The notes: generated by a model not told the origin, from the letters alone. A DNA stretch of 64,000 nt from Streptomyces roseochromogenus subsp. oscitans DS 12.976 (GCF_000497445.1 NZ_CM002285.1:5501940-5565939), one strand, 5' to 3'. Shown: positions 35,626-44,864, counted from the stretch's first letter. A program made the numbers and translations.

Positions 35626-37686
35626 TCATCTCGTGAATGTGTGAACATTGCCTTCGCCGAGGATCTTCCTGGCGAGGTTCAACGCTGACTCCGGCGTCCC
35701 TTCTTCGAGGTACACCTGGGCCCGGACGCCCTGCTGCTCAGCCGCATATTTCAAGATGTGGCATTTCTCCCCAAACTTGGCAAGGTTCCTGGCCTTCGCC
35801 GGGCCACCGACAGCGATGTATGAGCCATCTCCGCCGATCACGTCGACGTCCGTGGTGCCGGCACCCGGTTTGGTCACCTTCAGTCCCGGCTTACCCGGCG
35901 CACCCGACGGCACCGTACCGTTCGTCAACTCTGCCACTTTCTGCTCGCGCGCAGCACCGACGCGCTCTGCGGTCGCGGGGTCGGTGGAGCGACTCGTCGA
36001 CTCGTTGGCTGATGATGAACCTTCTCCGCCAGAACCGGCGCCCTCTGCCCCTACGGCCATCAGAACGATCCCTGCGGTACCGAGAAGCGAGGCGTTGACG
36101 GCGGCTTCGGCGGTAAGGGCGCCGACTGCTCCGCCTCCAGCGAGGGCAAGGCCTCCGGGAGGGAAGAGAGCGAGCAGGGACAGCAGCAGGAGGGCGAAGC
36201 CGAGGTAGACCAGGAAGGTGTTCAGCGCGTCGAGCAGGTGGAAAGTGTGGATCGCCCTGCCACTGGGCCCGGCGCTTCCGAACCCGCGCCACAGCAGGAG
36301 TGCGCCGGTGGTGGCCGCCCCCAGCGCGGTCCCGACACGGAAGCGGTGGACGGCCAGCAGTTCCGCCATGGGCTGGACCGATGCTGTCCGCCAGGTGCGC
36401 AACAGGGTGGTGAGCTGGTAGACGATCCAGGCCAGGGCGGCAATGCCGAAGCCCATGAGGATCTTCGGTCCCGAACCGGTACTGAAGAACTTCTGAAGGC
36501 CGGCAGCCGACGTGAAGGAGCCGACTCCCAGGAACAGTAACGAGGGCATCGCGAGGACGCACGGGATCAGCAGGAGCCACCGTTGCCGAGAACGCCTTGC
36601 GGTCCGGGTTGCCTTCAGCAGGTCGCGGACGTTCAGCCTCTGCCAGGCGTGCGGGTTGTTGGATGCCTCCATCCGAGCAGTGATGCCGGCGACCATCCAG
36701 CGCAGGTCCTGCGCGGTGTCGGGCGACGCCGACGCCGTGGCGTACAGCAGCGACCGCCGTATCCGGACGTAGCGCAGGACGATCAGCAGGCTCCACGGCA
36801 ACCGCCAGGACGCATAGCGCAGCAGGGCTCCCAAGCTGTCACCATCGACCCGTTCCGAAGCAAGCACGACGCCTGGCACGGTGTGCCGTCCGCGATGGAT
36901 CTGCCGCAGGTCGGCGAGCATCGCGATGACCAGGCACACGAGCGGCGCCGCCCACGCCTTCCCGTTCAGAGACTCAAGCCAGTGCGCAGCCTGGCCGACG
37001 GGTTCCTGGACCGCGTAATTGTTCACCGTGTGATACGCGGCAGCGGCCGCAAGCGGGACCACAGAGAGCAGGCGTAGCCAACCTCGTGCACGCCACAGCA
37101 GCCCGACCCCGAAGCCGGCCATAGCCGTCCACACCAGGTGGGAGAAGGTTTCGGTCGCCGGCGGGCCGAGCATGTCCAACTGACTGAACGGCGCAGGGAG
37201 CCACGCCGTCAACACCTGCCCGAGACCCGGCACGTAAGGCGGGGACAAGCTGTCCGGGATGATCCAGCCCCCACCGCGGGCGATCGCCCGGTGCGCGTCC
37301 AAGCCGTACCGCAGGACCGCCTCCAGCAGCCCGAACCCGCCCCCCAGCGCCGCACCCAGTACCGTGAAGTCGGTCAGCCCCCACTGGCGCCGCACCTTCA
37401 AACTCACCCCGGCCAGCAGGAGCGGGGAAACCTTGATCAGTTCCTCCACCCACGGCGCCACCGTGTAACTGGTGGTGTCCACCACCGTGACCAGCGACTG
37501 CCCCGACTGGTGCGCGTAGAGGCGGGTGTAGGCGAGCTCCACCAACGCCGTGGCCACGCCGCACCCGTACATCCCCACCGCGAATGCCAACAGCACGGTC
37601 GACAAGCGCACCGAACGAGTCGGCCAGGAAGCGGCGAACAGTTGCAGCACACCCCAGACGGCCGCCACCGCCATCATCAACGTCAC
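35626..37686 (-). CDS. PrsW-like intramembrane metalloprotease fused to a C-terminal toxin-like domain
   Basis: The GTG at 37684-37686, behind GGGGGG, gives 686 residues. Residues 1-255 are a PrsW-type multi-span domain with the three expected motifs: PWVEELIKVSPLLL (Glu-Glu pair), GGGFGLLEAVLRYG and the His of FSHLVWTAMAGFGVG, plus YHTVNN. Residues 255-540 add more membrane spans. Residues 560-686 form a soluble tail with a Ser/Glu linker and the segment TDVDVIGGDGSYIAVGGPAK, then FGEKCHILKYAAEQQGVRAQVYLEEGTP and LARKILGEGNVHTF, closely like tips of contact-dependent toxins. I infer a toxin released or delivered by a membrane-embedded protease. Confidence 0.65.
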   Translation of the reverse strand: MTLMMAVAAVWGVLQLFAASWPTRSVRLSTVLLAFAVGMYGCGVATALVELAYTRLYAHQSGQSLVTVVDTTSYTVAPWVEELIKVSPLLLAGVSLKVRRQWGLTDFTVLGAALGGGFGLLEAVLRYGLDAHRAIARGGGWIIPDSLSPPYVPGLGQVLTAWLPAPFSQLDMLGPPATETFSHLVWTAMAGFGVGLLWRARGWLRLLSVVPLAAAAAYHTVNNYAVQEPVGQAAHWLESLNGKAWAAPLVCLVIAMLADLRQIHRGRHTVPGVVLASERVDGDSLGALLRYASWRLPWSLLIVLRYVRIRRSLLYATASASPDTAQDLRWMVAGITARMEASNNPHAWQRLNVRDLLKATRTARRSRQRWLLLIPCVLAMPSLLFLGVGSFTSAAGLQKFFSTGSGPKILMGFGIAALAWIVYQLTTLLRTWRTASVQPMAELLAVHRFRVGTALGAATTGALLLWRGFGSAGPSGRAIHTFHLLDALNTFLVYLGFALLLLSLLALFPPGGLALAGGGAVGALTAEAAVNASLLGTAGIVLMAVGAEGAGSGGEGSSSANESTSRSTDPATAERVGAAREQKVAELTNGTVPSGAPGKPGLKVTKPGAGTTDVDVIGGDGSYIAVGGPAKARNLAKFGEKCHILKYAAEQQGVRAQVYLEEGTPESALNLARKILGEGNVHTFTR

Positions 37687-38360
37687 ACCAGGCCCCCCGA
37701 TGCACCGGAACAACCATCGATTCGCGACCGTGAACGCGATGCTATGCGCTCAACTACTTGTGCAGCAAGCGAGTTGAGAGACTCGATAAGGCGACCACAA
37801 GGAGGATGCAAATCCTTTCCTCTGCGCAGGGCAACTGGGATATCACCTCGACGTCGGCACCCAGTTCGCCAATGCCTTGCCTGTTGCCTCCTGCGCTGAT
37901 CACATCCCAGCAGGTCCGGCAGCAGCTGAAAGGTAGACCGGCTGCAGAACCGCAACGCACCCGGGACACCGTGCCGCTGGCTCACGGGCACTCCCTCCCG
38001 TGCGGCTGGCCTTCACTGCCGTACCGTGAAGCGAGTCCTATCCGAGCAGCTGGCTGCATTGCTCGACATCGCTCCGCCCCCCGCACCTGCGAGGGGCGGA
38101 GCACCGACACGATCGCTCTTCGTGGCGCCGAGCCCTCGGCCAGTTGGGTCGGCATGACTCTGCCTGCACGAGGAATGCGGACGGCGCCTTTCCTGAGTTG
38201 TGAGTTGCCTTCTCTGCCCGTTGATCTGCCGAAGCCTATGGAGGACAGAACGGCTAGGGAAGGGAAGCAGGCAAAGAACCACAGCCCGGCACATGGCACC
38301 AACCGCCAACGGGTACGCCGTACGGTGGTGAGCTACCAGAAGGGCAGAGGAGGATGCCGG
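37687..38360. other. Gene-poor stretch upstream of the PrsW-toxin
   Basis: No gene recognised in 674 bases between divergent genes. It holds the strong hairpin at 38071-38102. The right end has AGGAGG (38347-38353), the binding site of the next gene. No tRNA or attachment repeat was noticed. Confidence 0.4.
38071..38102. terminator. Strong hairpin, possibly a bidirectional terminator
   Basis: A perfect 10-bp stem, GCTCCGCCCC at 38071-38080 with GGGGCGGAGC at 38093-38102, and a 12-base loop. It lies between divergent genes, so it may end an unseen transcript or be the remnant of one. Confidence 0.5.
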
Positions 38361-39140
38361 ATGCAGTCAGCACATCAAATTGGCCGACCATGGGCGGGTG
38401 TCGCCCGCATCGATGCTCGTGCTGACGGCGGCACTACACCAGGCTCTGTGCTGACCATCCACCTGAGCCGACACGATCCTGCGGCGGGTGCCAATCCGGG
38501 TGCGCAACTGCTGAGTTCGTTCCTCACCGCAGTAGACGCGGGGCCGCACGGAGACGCCGCCAGCGCAGCGGCGTTCAGCCGTGCTTCGAAGACATCCCCG
38601 GCCGTGGCCGCTTGGGTGCGGAAGGACGAGGCCCCAGAGCTGGTCGTGGATAGGCTCATGTCGCAACTTGTTGTGGTGGATGCGGCAGGCGCTCTGATTG
38701 ACGATCGCACCTGCCGTGTAGGGCTCCGATCGACGTTCGAGCGATTGGACAACGAGCACGGCGTGCTGCTCACCATGAGAAGCGAGACGCCCGCCCCAGT
38801 CGAGCTGTTCCCGGCCCTCCTTCACTGCTGGATGTGGTGGTGGCGCAAACAAGTCGAGGCTCTCAGTGATCGCCCGGAGATGCCTTCGCCGCCCGAGCGC
38901 ACAGCCAACGCGGACGCCTTTGCCGTCCAACTCGCCCAGTGGTTGGAACGGGCCAAGGAAATGCAGCAACGCCAGCCCGCCCCGAACTGGAAGGTGCCGT
39001 TGCCGCCGGAGCGGCTGGACCTGGTCGAAGACGGCCGACGCTTCGTCGTGCGTCTGGAAGACTTCGAACTCACCTCCTGGCCGGACGCGCCTCAAAGAGA
39101 CCGCGGCGACCTGTACTTTGGAGACACGCCCTACTTCTAG
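38361..39140 (+). CDS. Hypothetical protein
   Basis: The ATG at 38361 follows a strong AGGAGG eight bases upstream; 259 residues. The codon pattern before this start is poor, so the longer reading is rejected. Soluble protein with an Ala-rich helical middle (AASAAAFSRASKTSPAVAAWV), a Trp-rich segment (HCWMWWWRKQVEAL) and an acidic end (GDLYFGDTPYF). No family recognised. First gene of a 38-45 kb island of unknown proteins. Confidence 0.65.
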   Translation: MQSAHQIGRPWAGVARIDARADGGTTPGSVLTIHLSRHDPAAGANPGAQLLSSFLTAVDAGPHGDAASAAAFSRASKTSPAVAAWVRKDEAPELVVDRLMSQLVVVDAAGALIDDRTCRVGLRSTFERLDNEHGVLLTMRSETPAPVELFPALLHCWMWWWRKQVEALSDRPEMPSPPERTANADAFAVQLAQWLERAKEMQQRQPAPNWKVPLPPERLDLVEDGRRFVVRLEDFELTSWPDAPQRDRGDLYFGDTPYF

Positions 39141-39255
39141 ATGATCAATTCCAAGGGATGCCTGCGGAGGGTGTGGGGTGGGCGGCGGCCGAAGCCACCG
39201 CGAGACGGTCAGGCGGCGGGCTGCCGGCCGTGGTTGTCGAGGTCGCAGCGGGCGG

Positions 39256-39645
39256 TCAGGCGTCAGGGTCGACTTCGGGGTGCGTGAACCGCACGGGCTT
39301 GCCCAGTGACCGGGCGTAGGCGATTTCGGCTCGGGTGCTGTCTCCGATGTAGTCGCCGACTACGAGTACCTCATCAGCGAGCCGGATCTTCGCCCGGTGC
39401 AGATCGCCGAGTCGAACCTTCAGCGCCTCGGCCTCGACAGGATCGGACCAAAGTTCGTGCGGCGACTTCATGTCAAAGGCCGGTTTGACGACAATCTTTC
39501 CGGCTTTGGTCTCCCGCAGATCGGCCTCGGTCATCTCGGTCATGAAGCGGGTGGAGCCGCAGATCACGACGATACGCGGGAGGTTCAACAGCTTCTTCGC
39601 GTCGGCGAGTTTCTCCTCGGGGGTGAGCAGTTGCGGGTGTGACAC
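39256..39645 (-). CDS. Nucleoside 2-deoxyribosyltransferase-like / DUF4406-type protein
   Basis: The GTG at 39645 has AGGAGG seven bases upstream; 129 residues. A Rossmann-like pattern: RIVVICGSTRFM as the nucleotide-binding first loop, then RAKIRLADEVLVVGDYIGDSTRAEIAYARSLGKPVRF, in which the D.IG.ST..EI.YA motif carries the catalytic Glu region of nucleoside deoxyribosyltransferase-fold proteins. Such small proteins are common in actinophages and accessory DNA. The substrate is unknown. Confidence 0.7.
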   Translation of the reverse strand: MSHPQLLTPEEKLADAKKLLNLPRIVVICGSTRFMTEMTEADLRETKAGKIVVKPAFDMKSPHELWSDPVEAEALKVRLGDLHRAKIRLADEVLVVGDYIGDSTRAEIAYARSLGKPVRFTHPEVDPDA

Positions 39646-39764
39646 TGGTTCCTCCTGGTGGTGTGGTCCAAGGGGTGCCTGCGGAGACGAGAACGAGGGA
39701 CGGGCATTCCGGCGTGTGGACGGCGGACACGCCCGTCTCAGTTCGGATAGCTACAGCGGCCGCA

Positions 39765-40346
39765 TCAATACTCGACGTCTCCGGTTACTACGGCTGCCAC
39801 GACCGAGGCCACTGACGTCAGGTACGACCACTTCGGCAGCAGTTCCTCCCACAGGGCACTCCGCGGCGGTTGAGACTCCCAATGGCGGGCCTCCTCGAAG
39901 CGCCAGATAGCCCTTGCATCCTCGGGCGACACCTGCAGTCGATGCGCCTCGTGCGCGATCTCCTCCTGGGTGGGCTCCTGCCAGACGGCTCCTCGCCAGG
40001 CCGCGAGGACGTCATCCGCATGATGCAGGATGGACTGCGCACTGCGGACGTAGATCTCAACAAGAGCGATCACGGGCGAATCGCTGGGCAGTCGCTCCCG
40101 CCACAACGGCAGCAGTTCCTTGTCGATCCTGGCGACCTTCGCGACGAGACCCGCGATCCCCTCGGTACGCAGCCTGTCCCACTCCTGTGGTCCACGGGGG
40201 AACGGCCGGCTTGCCTCCTCGTCCTTCTGCAACTCCCTGAGGAAAGCAACTCCGACGGCGATTTCCTCCTGCGTGGGATGCCACTCGTAACGGTTCAGCG
40301 ATCGCGCGATCCTGTCGAGTTGCTGCTCGTCGGCGGCCTTCGTCAT
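39765..40346 (-). CDS. Hypothetical helical protein
   Basis: 193 residues, strongly helical and charged (QLDRIARSLNRYEWHPTQEEI, VAFLRELQKDEEASRPFP, LVEIYVRSAQSILHHADDVLAAWRG), with a hydrophobic C-terminal stretch (LTSVASVVAAVVTG). No family recognised. The start ATG has TAGGCT six bases upstream and no ribosome binding site, consistent with a leaderless transcript. It is divergent from the gene at 40502. Confidence 0.6.
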   Translation of the reverse strand: MTKAADEQQLDRIARSLNRYEWHPTQEEIAVGVAFLRELQKDEEASRPFPRGPQEWDRLRTEGIAGLVAKVARIDKELLPLWRERLPSDSPVIALVEIYVRSAQSILHHADDVLAAWRGAVWQEPTQEEIAHEAHRLQVSPEDARAIWRFEEARHWESQPPRSALWEELLPKWSYLTSVASVVAAVVTGDVEY

Positions 40347-40358
40347 GGCGCCAGCCTA
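40347..40358 (-). promoter_or_regulatory. Leaderless-type promoter
   Basis: On the minus strand TAGGCT (40353-40358) lies six bases before the ATG at 40346. It resembles a -10 element that places the transcript start at the start codon. Confidence 0.5.
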
Positions 40359-40489
40359 GCCAGGACGGGCCACCGGGCACCCACCTCGCTGCACGCGCCG
40401 GCCAGGAACAAGCCCCTCACACGGACGAGGCCGCCAGGCCCCGTGAGCGGACTGTTGGTGATCGGCTTCCGTGGCCACAGTCCGGCCTC

Positions 40490-40501
40490 TAGCGTAGAAG
40501 C
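40490..40501 (+). promoter_or_regulatory. Leaderless-type promoter
   Basis: TAGCGT (40490-40495) lies six bases before the GTG at 40502. It shares the divergent 155-base region with the promoter at 40347-40358. Confidence 0.5.
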
Positions 40502-41170
40502 GTGGCCGACATGACAAAGACGACGGAGACTTGGCCGGCGGCGATCTCCCGGGCAGAGGAGTACTTCCCCCCGTATACGCCGCCTGGCGGATTGCTCGCT
40601 CTCATCCTGACTGTGATCGCCGAGCGGGACAGCGTCGCGGTCAATGAGGTTCCACTGGCGAAGATCCGATACGAACTCGACGATCCCGCTGTCCTGCACC
40701 AGACCCTCAACGATCACTGCCCGCCCCAGCCCGATCCAGCGGATACGGACTGGTACTTCACCGCGCCGAAGTGGCCCCAGGACCGCACGGCATCAGTACC
40801 CGTGCAGCAGCGGCGAGCCTGGGCGATGGCCAATGCGCAAGGACCGGAGACGTACCCCCGCTGGATTCCCGCCAGCCACCGACCCATCGAGTACGCCGAC
40901 GCACACATGGAGAGCTTCTACCACCGGTCCGTCGACGTCCTGAGCAGCACCGTCGACAAGCCGCTGCTCGCAGAGTGCGGAGGAATCGCTCGAATGTCCA
41001 CCGTGGAGATCACAGGCGGCGTGTACGACGGGGCCTGCGGCCGGGTGTACGGGCCTGTCTGGGGTCGCGACGATGACGCCCGCGCCGTGACCACGCCTGC
41101 TTCCTACAAGGTCTCGTATGAGTACCAGTCGGTCTTGATCCCCGCGGAGCTTGTGCGCCCGAGCACCTAA
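40502..41170 (+). CDS. Hypothetical protein
   Basis: 222 residues from GTG 40502 (or ATG 40511). Acidic and Pro-rich with Trp-containing segments (PPQPDPADTDWYFTAPKWPQDR, RAWAMANAQGPETYPRWIPASHRP) and a beta-rich end (YKVSYEYQSVLIPAELV). No family recognised and no membrane segment. It appears leaderless. Confidence 0.6.
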   Translation: MADMTKTTETWPAAISRAEEYFPPYTPPGGLLALILTVIAERDSVAVNEVPLAKIRYELDDPAVLHQTLNDHCPPQPDPADTDWYFTAPKWPQDRTASVPVQQRRAWAMANAQGPETYPRWIPASHRPIEYADAHMESFYHRSVDVLSSTVDKPLLAECGGIARMSTVEITGGVYDGACGRVYGPVWGRDDDARAVTTPASYKVSYEYQSVLIPAELVRPST

Positions 41171-41247
41171 CGGTGCACGTCCTCACTGGAAGGAAGGCGT
41201 GAGGCGTGCCGTTCAGGGCACGCGTCAGCCGCCCCAGCCAGATCCTC

Positions 41248-41832
41248 TCAGTCCCGAATGGTCCAGTGGTCGGCTCGGGTGGCGCGGAGACGGTACGTGG
41301 CCGTGGACGTCGTGGCGTCGATCCGCTCGGGCGGAAGGGGAAGCAGGGCACGGCGGGGATAGCCGGACGGAATGTCGGTGTGCTGTTCGCACCACCAGCG
41401 GGCCCACCCATAAACCGCAGAGGGATACAGTCCGGGCTGCCCCGGCTCCTCGCTGCGAACCCGGACCGTGTAGCCGACCCGCCCCAAGACTGCCGGCGGC
41501 TGGACGCAGACCCAGACCAGTGCTTCACGATCGCTCGTCACCGCCCCCACGACCGCTGCCCCCGGATACGCGTGCACCGCCCTTTCGAGAACCACGTGAG
41601 GGATCGGGGCTGACCGGGCATCGGTGACAACGACGGAGGCGTTCTCCCTTGCCGGGTGCATGCTCGTCGGCGCAACTAGATGCAGTGCCCGTCCATCATC
41701 TTCCACTTGCCACCGATCGTGGCAGGTCACGCGGACTCGAACGCTGCCTTCGGAGTCTCCTTCTACCTTCTCTACCTCGGTCTCCACGCAACTTGCTGCC
41801 ACAACCGCATCAGCCGCAGTCGCATCCGTCAT
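41248..41832 (-). CDS. Hypothetical protein
   Basis: 194 residues from an ATG at 41830-41832 with AAGGGGG six bases upstream. Soluble; a beta-rich core (SVRVRVTCHDRWQVEDDGRALHLVAP, ALVWVCVQPPAVLGRVGYTVRV) and a Trp-rich segment (VYGWARWWCEQHTDIPSGYPRRALLPLP). The last feature resembles host-accessory proteins, but I recognise no family. Confidence 0.6.
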   Translation of the reverse strand: MTDATAADAVVAASCVETEVEKVEGDSEGSVRVRVTCHDRWQVEDDGRALHLVAPTSMHPARENASVVVTDARSAPIPHVVLERAVHAYPGAAVVGAVTSDREALVWVCVQPPAVLGRVGYTVRVRSEEPGQPGLYPSAVYGWARWWCEQHTDIPSGYPRRALLPLPPERIDATTSTATYRLRATRADHWTIRD

Positions 41833-41951
41833 GCCGAGCCCCCTTCGAACCAGTCGCCGCGGTCAGTGTGTCACCGGCCGTGGTGGCGAGGCAGCCCGCC
41901 AGGACCTCTGCCGTCCATCACCGGTCGCACGACGTGCGCCCTTGAGTCGTC

Positions 41952-42980
41952 TCATTCTCGGGTGTCGTGCACCACTTGGTCGAGGAGCTTGGCGAGTTCC
42001 TCAACGGCGTGTTCGGCAGCTGCGGTCTGCTGTGCGAGGAGCGGGGGAACGTGCTGCTGCTCCCACTGGGCCACGTCCAATGCGGCTTCCTCCGCCCACA
42101 GCGGCTCAAGGTGGGTTACTGCGGGTTCGAGGTCCGCACACAGACCCCCGTGGGTAATCGCCAGCGCGTGCATGTTGCCGTGCATTCCGTCCGGTCGGCG
42201 AGGCGCGTAATCGGCAGCCGTTCCGAGGGAAGTCCCGAGATGGACGAGACGGCGGGCACGCTGGAGCCAGGATGGTCCCGCCTCCGCAGGCTTGGGTGAG
42301 GCTGGGTAGTCGGAGGCAGCGGTGGGGGAGTTGCATAGCCCGGTGGCGCGAGCAGCTACTCGGTCTGCCTCACTGACCGTCCATACGCCCGTCTGCAATG
42401 CGTGTTGTTTCCTTGATCGCTGCTCCTCGGCCCATCGGCCGTTGCTCACCCATCCCCCGTGCCCAACCCCGAAATGTTCTGGGAATGCGCGCAGTTCGAG
42501 TATCCGGTACCTGAGGCGATCGGGGGCAACCGGCCCGCCAGCCAGGATGGGCGTCTCCGCGTGGGTCGTGAGTGTAGCCTCAACCACCCGTGCTACGGAG
42601 GGGAGTTCGTTCGGCGGAGGTAGCAGGCCGTGCCCAGGGCGAATATGCGGCAGGTTCGCAGACAGTCGGCCTGCCTTTGCAATTCGGCGACAGACGTCGG
42701 CTGCCCCGCGCAATGTGACGTCGCCGAGACGGCACGCACGGTCTCGGGCCGCGCTCCACAAGGCGACACCCAGGATGGTTACCTCGTAATCGGGCCGGTA
42801 GCCCTCTGCTTCCTCAATGCGATACTGCTCTTCCCGTGAGAGTGTGTGCCGGCCAAGGCGCCAGTCCTGGTGCCACTGGTAGAAGATCCGGGCGTGATCC
42901 ATGGCCAGCCGCCAGGACGGTGGTATCGCCCGCGGGTCGTCAGGATGAACGCGGTGCGCAGGCGCTCCATCGCTACTCAT
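41952..42980 (-). CDS. Hypothetical protein
   Basis: 342 residues from the ATG at 42978-42980 (MSSDGAPAHRVHPDD). Helical and soluble, with RIFYQWHQDWRLGRHTLSREEQYRI and DRACRLGDVTLRGAADVCRRIA near the start and a coiled-coil-like C-terminus (AQQTAAAEHAVEELAKLLDQVV). No family recognised. TAGGGT lies seven bases upstream of the ATG, again without a ribosome binding site. Confidence 0.6.
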   Translation of the reverse strand: MSSDGAPAHRVHPDDPRAIPPSWRLAMDHARIFYQWHQDWRLGRHTLSREEQYRIEEAEGYRPDYEVTILGVALWSAARDRACRLGDVTLRGAADVCRRIAKAGRLSANLPHIRPGHGLLPPPNELPSVARVVEATLTTHAETPILAGGPVAPDRLRYRILELRAFPEHFGVGHGGWVSNGRWAEEQRSRKQHALQTGVWTVSEADRVAARATGLCNSPTAASDYPASPKPAEAGPSWLQRARRLVHLGTSLGTAADYAPRRPDGMHGNMHALAITHGGLCADLEPAVTHLEPLWAEEAALDVAQWEQQHVPPLLAQQTAAAEHAVEELAKLLDQVVHDTRE

Positions 42981-42993
42981 GGCGGCCACCCTA
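42981..42993 (-). promoter_or_regulatory. Leaderless-type promoter
   Basis: On the minus strand TAGGGT (42988-42993) lies seven bases before the ATG of the gene ending at 41952. Confidence 0.45.
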
Positions 42994-43015
42994 GACAACC
43001 ACGGGTGAGTGATGG

Positions 43016-43032
43016 CGTCTCGCTACGAGACG
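43016..43032. promoter_or_regulatory. Palindromic site between divergent genes
   Basis: CGTCTCG at 43016-43022 and CGAGACG at 43026-43032 form a perfect inverted repeat around CTA, in the 201-base region between divergent genes. It could be an operator or a small hairpin. Confidence 0.35.
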
Positions 43033-43169
43033 AGCTCTCCGGCCAGCGGACGAGCGCGAGCCACCCACCAGCCCGCCAGTGAGACTGCAGAAAGTAGTCA
43101 CGGAGCGGGCAAGTGATCGGCCCCGCAAGAGAAATCTTCGGTGCCGTCAACAGCCGTCGGTGGCACGAC

Positions 43170-43181
43170 TAGGCTCCACCT
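43170..43181 (+). promoter_or_regulatory. Leaderless-type promoter
   Basis: TAGGCT (43170-43175) lies six bases before the ATG at 43182; no ribosome binding site. Confidence 0.55.
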
Positions 43182-44864
43182 ATGACTGCTGCCCCGCTGG
43201 CCGATACGGCTGCCCATCTGCGGTCCCGGCTGCTCGCCTACCTACGCTCACCTCTGAGCCGCCAGTACTACGCGTACGTGTTGCAGCACGGGCAGACGTT
43301 CACCATGCCCGCAACATGGGGTGCACTCCCGCCGGATCAGCGGATCGAGAAGGTCCTCGCGGCCGAGGCGCGACGCGTGGCCAACGGCCGTACCTTCGGA
43401 CTGGACACGCCACTGCTGAGCGTTGCCCGGGCCGTGGCCGAGCAGCGGGAACAGGAACTGCCGTTCATCGAGGACGTCCTGCCCGCCCCGTCAGGATTGT
43501 TCACAGCCCCCGAGCCACTGTGCGATCTCGGGCAGGCGTCGATGGTGGCCGTGACCTGGGGGACGCCCATGGAAGGTTTCGGGCCGGGTGTACATCTGAC
43601 CTGGTGGGCTGTCCACCACAGTCAGGAGTCGGATGTTCGAGAGGGCGGCCCGACGTTGGTGCCGGATTTCGACCTTCATCTGCCGTACGCACCGCTGGTG
43701 GATAGCCGCCTCTGGCAGGCCGAGGTGCCCTCTGGGCTGCTGTACTCCCACCTGCCGCTGCGCACCGTCGTAGCCGCTTGGTACGCCTTGACCACGCACG
43801 GGGTGCAGATCGATGAGAGGCGGCCCGAGCCATCCGTCGGACGGGCTCTGGCGGCTCAGAAGGCAAAAAACCGTAGCGTCCACGTCGCCACCACCGAGTC
43901 AGCCGAAGTTGTCCGCGAAGCCCTGATAGCCCGCGCTGCGACACACGCCGCGTCACTACGCGAGGCTGGTGCAGTCGGAGGCTTCCGGGACGTGGCGACC
44001 ACGCCAGCCACCGTCTCGCACGGCGTGTTCGCCCCCGAACTCGACTACCAACTCGATGTCACAGGGCGACGCGTAGCGAGTTGGTACCGGCATGCGGCCG
44101 AGCACTGGCACCGCCTTGAGCTGGAGATCACCCAGACGTATCCGGGGATCTTCCAGCACTTGGAGGAGATGCGAGTGCGCGAGTACGGCCGCTGGCCTTC
44201 CTGGTGCTGGATGCCGAGTGCCGAGGTGGCGGCCTGGCTCGTGAGTTTCTACGGAGTTCCTGCGCGGCAAGCGATGTGGGACGGGGTGCGCATCGCAGCG
44301 GTCGGTGCCTGGCGCAGTGGGGGCCGGCATGCCCTTCTTCCCGCCGACAACCAGCCCACCTCGGGAGCCCAGAGCCCGGTGCCGAGGGATCTACCCGAGC
44401 GCATGCCAACACCGGGCATGGGGCTGATCATCCAAGGACCCGACAGCACCCGGCTCATTCTCGCTTTCGTGGACCACCACGAGAACAACGAAAAGTGTCC
44501 AGAGCTGGTGCTCGTCTCCGACGAGGGCGTACCCGGCTGCTCCTTCCGCGAGCTGACCAAGTTCACGCTGCTACTCACAGGAGAGACCCTGACCGACGCG
44601 GTCCGAGCCACGCAGCAGTACTACGACCAGGCGGCCATCGCCATCGGCCAGGCCCCGGCCCCGACTGACGAGACCCTCTACGCCGAGCACGCGGACCTTC
44701 TGTCCCGCTTCATCCGTCCGTTGACGGCAGTCTGCGCCCCAGAAGCACCCGTGGCGGAGGCAGGCGTGCTGGTCGGCCGGAAGCCGGAGGCACCCTGGCC
44801 GCCCGAACCGGGACTGCTCGACGAAATGCAACTGTGGCTGCTCGGAAACCGCACCACGGCGTAG
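43182..44864 (+). CDS. Large hypothetical protein
   Basis: 560 residues, soluble, no family recognised. It has a helical N-terminal part (HLRSRLLAYLRSPLSRQYYAYVLQ, RIEKVLAAEARRVANGRTFG), a central block of about 130 residues (VASWYRHAAEHWHRLELEI, MRVREYGRWPSWCWMPSAEVAAWL) and a C-terminal beta block (GLIIQGPDSTRLILAFVDHHEN, CPELVLVSDEGVPGCSF). It has no signal or membrane segment. It ends the unknown-gene island; the gene after it is on the other strand. Confidence 0.65.
   Translation: MTAAPLADTAAHLRSRLLAYLRSPLSRQYYAYVLQHGQTFTMPATWGALPPDQRIEKVLAAEARRVANGRTFGLDTPLLSVARAVAEQREQELPFIEDVLPAPSGLFTAPEPLCDLGQASMVAVTWGTPMEGFGPGVHLTWWAVHHSQESDVREGGPTLVPDFDLHLPYAPLVDSRLWQAEVPSGLLYSHLPLRTVVAAWYALTTHGVQIDERRPEPSVGRALAAQKAKNRSVHVATTESAEVVREALIARAATHAASLREAGAVGGFRDVATTPATVSHGVFAPELDYQLDVTGRRVASWYRHAAEHWHRLELEITQTYPGIFQHLEEMRVREYGRWPSWCWMPSAEVAAWLVSFYGVPARQAMWDGVRIAAVGAWRSGGRHALLPADNQPTSGAQSPVPRDLPERMPTPGMGLIIQGPDSTRLILAFVDHHENNEKCPELVLVSDEGVPGCSFRELTKFTLLLTGETLTDAVRATQQYYDQAAIAIGQAPAPTDETLYAEHADLLSRFIRPLTAVCAPEAPVAEAGVLVGRKPEAPWPPEPGLLDEMQLWLLGNRTTA

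Noticed and set aside
37758..38360. 200-codon N-terminal extension of the gene at 38361
   Set aside because: Composition is non-coding-like and a strong AGGAGG lies just ahead of the internal ATG at 38361.
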